DNA from: JAHEJB01 sp037969195 | GTDB taxonomy: Bacteria; Bacteroidota; Rhodothermia; Rhodothermales; Rubricoccaceae | DNA: 6,936 bases | Assembly (NCBI GenBank): GCA_037969195.1 | Contig: JBBKWZ010000143.1 | Span: 1 to 6,936, forward strand | Direction: 5' to 3' | Shown: positions 5,576 to 6,936 of the stretch, one piece after another | Layout of the letters: each line of letters starts with the position of its first letter | Numbering within the stretch: position 1 is the first letter of the stretch | Program-made: the position numbers and the translations under genes | The notes under the pieces: generated by a model | What the model saw: the letters and a program-made list of their open reading frames with translations, nothing else | Told to the model about the DNA's origin: nothing | Database searches by the model: none

Positions 5576-6936
5576 ATGCAACGTTTCGATCTTGCAGACT
5601 TTGCAGCAAAAGTGCTAACATTGCGTAGCAAGGTTTTTCTGCCGATTCCCGGCGTTCGCGTAGTGCCTACCGCAGCTGTTGCTCCCGCGCGTAAACGTAA
5701 AAAGGCGTCAGCGGACTCGATGAGTTCGCTGAGTGTTGTGCAGCGCATTCGTATGATCACGGCGGAGGGGGATTGGGGCTCTGCGCATTCGCGGTCCGCC
5801 CTCACCAGGAAACTTGACCGTCTGTGCCGCGAGATATTCCCTGCGTGCAAGGTTCAGGTGACGTCAAGACTTTCCCGAACAGTGAATGGTGCCGACGGTA
5901 GCCGGACCATGCGCATCGCTCTCGATACAGGTGGGAAGGCTTCTGCTCTTGTCGTCACGCGCGCCTCGAAAGTGCCGTTCTCGGAGGAAGACGAGACGGT
6001 CGCCGAAGTGCTGGCATTGGTTGTGTCCGCCGCGCTGAAGGATCTGGCGGCAGTGGGTGAGCACGACGCGGCCGAAGCCTTACGCGATCGTGAGCGCAAC
6101 CTGGCGGAGGCCCAGCGCCTAGCCCACTTGGGAAACTGGAAATGGACGGTTGACGACGGTCGCGTCACGTGGTCCAAGGAACTGTATCGGATTTATGCGC
6201 GGGATCCGGAGAACTTCGAGCCCAGCTTGGACAACTACTTCACGTGCCTCCATCCAGACGACCGCGAAAGCGTACGCCGGAAAATCGAATACGCCCTCGA
6301 GACGGGAGAGCCTTTTGATTTCGAAGAGCGTATCGTTCGGCCGGATGGATCGGTTCGCGTGCTTCACAGCGTAGGGGAGGGTCTGCGAAATGCAGAAGGC
6401 GAGGTGAGGAGCCTGATCGGCGTTTGCCATGACATTACACCGCTTCGCGAGGCCCAACAAGCCGTACGAGCTTCCGAGGAGAGTTACAGGACCATCTTTG
6501 AACTGGCGAGCGACGCTATCTACGTGCACGATATCGAGACGGGGGATGTACTCGATGCCAACCGCCAGGCCTGCGAGCTTCACGGCCGTCCGCTGCATGA
6601 ACTGAAGAAAATGGGAATCGGTAGGCTGAGTCCCGGACGAGCGCCAAACGATGCCGAACATGCCCGTGCCTATGTCCAGGCTGCCGCCGCCGGAGTACCG
6701 CAACGATTCGAATGGCTCGCGAGCCATGTTGACGGCCACGATACATGGGTCGAGGTTTTCCTAAATCGGGTGCGCATCCTAGGCGAGGACCGCGTGATTG
6801 CAAGCGTTCGCAACATGAACGAACGCAAGGAAGCAGAAGCGGCCTTGCGACAGGCGTACGACGAAATGGAGCACCGCGTAGACGAGCGTACGGCTGAGCT
6901 GGCGGAGCGCACGGATGAACTCGAAGCCGTCTTTCG
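5576..6936 (+). CDS. GAF-like/PAS/PAS sensor protein, N-terminal part (probable histidine kinase)
   Basis: The only plus-strand gene, open for 453 codons and cut by the right edge. It starts at the first ATG after an in-frame TAG at 5570-5572; a later ATG at codon 49 is possible. No transmembrane segment is seen, so it is probably cytoplasmic. Residues ~50-155 look like a divergent GAF domain, ending in VPFSEEDETVAEVLALVVSA as GAF domains often do. A coiled linker (~160-182, AEALRDRERNLAEAQ) leads to PAS domain 1 (~182-295), of the PAS_3 type: HLGNWKW, CLHPDDRE at 224-231, EERIVRPDGSVRVLHS and IGVCHDITPLREAQ. PAS domain 2 (~303-418) has YRTIFELASDAIYVHDIETG, DANRQACELHG and a closing VRNMNERKEAEAALR. 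Then a Glu/Arg-rich coiled coil begins (MEHRVDERTAELAERTDELE) that in such proteins leads to another PAS or to the kinase core. The output domain is outside the window, so histidine kinase is a likely but unproven call; diguanylate cyclase is an alternative. Confidence 0.88.
   Translation, partial: MQRFDLADFAAKVLTLRSKVFLPIPGVRVVPTAAVAPARKRKKASADSMSSLSVVQRIRMITAEGDWGSAHSRSALTRKLDRLCREIFPACKVQVTSRLSRTVNGADGSRTMRIALDTGGKASALVVTRASKVPFSEEDETVAEVLALVVSAALKDLAAVGEHDAAEALRDRERNLAEAQRLAHLGNWKWTVDDGRVTWSKELYRIYARDPENFEPSLDNYFTCLHPDDRESVRRKIEYALETGEPFDFEERIVRPDGSVRVLHSVGEGLRNAEGEVRSLIGVCHDITPLREAQQAVRASEESYRTIFELASDAIYVHDIETGDVLDANRQACELHGRPLHELKKMGIGRLSPGRAPNDAEHARAYVQAAAAGVPQRFEWLASHVDGHDTWVEVFLNRVRILGEDRVIASVRNMNERKEAEAALRQAYDEMEHRVDERTAELAERTDELEAVF

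Noticed and set aside
5518..5628. 36-codon plus-strand frame starting MSAEMEWWDEL as a leader peptide
   Set aside because: It overlaps the sensor gene start in another frame, has no ribosome site or motif, and cannot be told from chance.
6119..6739. Minus-strand 206-codon open frame opposite the sensor gene
   Set aside because: It is antisense to two well-defined PAS domains on the plus strand; long antisense frames are common in GC-rich coding sequence, and its translation has no recognisable domain.

Overview
The window is moderately GC-rich, gene-dense bacterial chromosome. Eight genes lie on the minus strand and one on the plus strand. Starts generally lack a clear Shine-Dalgarno, and five of the minus-strand genes carry an N-terminal export or anchor signal. 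A DUF2911 protein, an EF-hand lipoprotein and a Tat-type flavoprotein fit a Bacteroidota/Rhodothermota-like marine or environmental bacterium best. This placement is an inference from gene content, not from a marker gene; a gammaproteobacterium or another Gram-negative is not excluded.

Layout, left to right. At 1-153 (minus, cut by the window edge) is the N-terminus of a Tat-exported, FAD/NAD-binding oxidoreductase. At 439-852 (minus) is a four-helix hypothetical membrane protein. At 943-1986 (minus) is a secreted DUF2911 protein with a C-terminal TPR region. At 2141-2494 (minus) is a small lipoprotein with two canonical EF-hand loops. At 2591-2935 (minus) is a YbjQ/UPF0145 protein. At 2957-3300 (minus) is a small membrane protein whose reading frame is broken by an apparent one-base loss; the second half is clearly coding in another frame, with no start codon of its own. 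At 3389-4315 (minus) is a membrane-anchored TraB/TIKI/GumN-like protein with both GxxH motifs. At 4619-5245 (minus) is a SnoaL-like lipoprotein with an Ala/Pro/Glu tail, followed by a strong intrinsic terminator (4544-4584). A 330-base divergent intergenic region with nested inverted repeats separates this from a plus-strand sensor gene (5576 to the right edge) with a GAF-like region, two PAS domains and the start of a coiled coil.

How they may work together. The broken membrane gene and ybjQ-like gene are only 21 bases apart and are probably cotranscribed; the EF-hand, DUF2911 and four-helix genes follow in the same direction with gaps of about 90-155 bases. Most products are predicted to act in or beyond the inner membrane (lipoproteins, periplasmic or anchored proteins), so the block looks like envelope housekeeping or stress functions rather than one pathway. 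I see no mobile element, CRISPR array, tRNA or rRNA, and no convincing defence or biosynthetic system. The most notable observations are the frameshifted membrane gene, the TIKI-like anchored protein and the structured divergent region upstream of the sensor gene.
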